Positions 63,922-64,000 of a stretch of 64,000 nt of DNA are shown piece after piece. The notes below the pieces were generated by a model. It was not told where the DNA came from. It saw only the letters and a list, made by a program, of their open reading frames with translations, and ran no database searches. How positions within the stretch are numbered: position 1 is the stretch's first letter; every line of letters begins with the position of its first letter. Both the position numbers and the translations under genes were made by a program. Source of the stretch: Henriciella mobilis (GTDB lineage: Bacteria > Pseudomonadota > Alphaproteobacteria > Caulobacterales > Hyphomonadaceae); assembly GCF_003576315.1 (NCBI RefSeq), contig NZ_QWFZ01000003.1, forward strand, positions 682,001 through 746,000, given 5' to 3'.

Positions 63922-64000
63922 ATGCCAGACTTTGGAAACACAGCCGAAAGCAGCTGGGATACGCTGGATGCCCGCAAGTTCGCCGATGAGGAAGCCCTCG
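63922..64000 (+). CDS. start of an unidentified gene, cut by the window end
   Basis: 26 codons of an open frame from the ATG at 63922 (GGGAG 9 nt upstream), MPDFGNTAESSWDTLDARKF then ADEEAL. Too short for a family call; a resemblance to PutA-type N-termini is only an impression. Divergent from the GT4 gene; TATAAT lies in the shared gap on the GT4 strand. Confidence 0.6.
   Translation, partial: MPDFGNTAESSWDTLDARKFADEEAL

Noticed and set aside
63922-64000. PutA identity for the last partial gene
   Set aside because: Only 26 residues are visible; the likeness is an impression and cannot support a call.

Overview
The window reads as an ordinary chromosomal stretch from an alphaproteobacterium close to the Caulobacterales/Hyphomonadales (Hyphomonadaceae-like). 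Evidence: gene order priA-atpHAGD, the phosphotransfer protein ChpT beside a single-domain receiver and CheR, the nucleoid protein GapR, MmcB with a GTTC-N7-GTTC SOS box, the hemC-hemD-mitofilin-HemY row next to tsaD, a Suv3-like helicase-S4-TerB-FdxA-CarD-RpoH-ClpB row, a UrcA-family protein and a large Oar-like TonB-dependent receptor. I see no insertion sequence, prophage, CRISPR array or obvious island; coding density is high.

Layout. 1-7122 (minus): ATP synthase F1 genes (beta cut by the left edge) behind priA. 7250-18240: mixed genes, including two enoyl-CoA hydratase-family proteins, XerC, an SDR, an ASCH protein, an FAD monooxygenase with an in-frame TGA near its 3' end, GapR, an exported MsrB, MmcB, a Bax-inhibitor-1-like protein, ThpR and three very small membrane proteins. 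18319-18394: tRNA-Thr(CGU). 18471-25076: tetrapyrrole cluster (HemY-like, mitofilin-like, hemD, hemC), a GH5 lipoprotein and tsaD. 25073-33730: TetR, carbonic anhydrase, LysE exporter, pyrophosphatase, a 2OG oxygenase, a lipoprotein-type methyltransferase, a small heat-shock protein behind a ROSE-like RNA thermometer, a GST, a glycosyltransferase and an isolated rimM. 33784-37786: a four-motif beta-gamma-crystallin protein, a winged-helix regulator with its membrane partner and a palindromic operator, then CheR, receiver and ChpT. 37864-42038: ydbH-ynbE-ydbL envelope operon with an extra small membrane gene. 42247-54493: an M23 peptidase, UrcA, and the ClpB/RpoH/CarD/FdxA/TerB/S4/helicase row, then a GT39 glycosyltransferase. 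54706-64000: the TonB receptor, agmatine deiminase and N-carbamoylputrescine amidase (putrescine from agmatine), a helix-hairpin-helix protein, MurI, PstS, a GT4 glycosyltransferase and the start of one more gene.

The genes form several small functional groups: energy (F1), haem synthesis, heat-shock and envelope-stress response (RpoH, ClpB, sHSP), cell-cycle phosphorelay (ChpT), outer-membrane lipid transport (YdbH/YnbE/YdbL) and a likely phosphate-starvation response (PHO-box-like sites before the TonB receptor and before pstS, plus a membrane-glycolipid-type GT4). No wholly new multi-gene system stands out. The best leads are single-locus oddities: the in-frame four-cysteine extension of AtpD with an internal Shine-Dalgarno sequence, the ROSE-like element, the PHO-box pair, the S4 gene whose start appears to be AUA, and PriA lacking three of four ligands of one zinc site.
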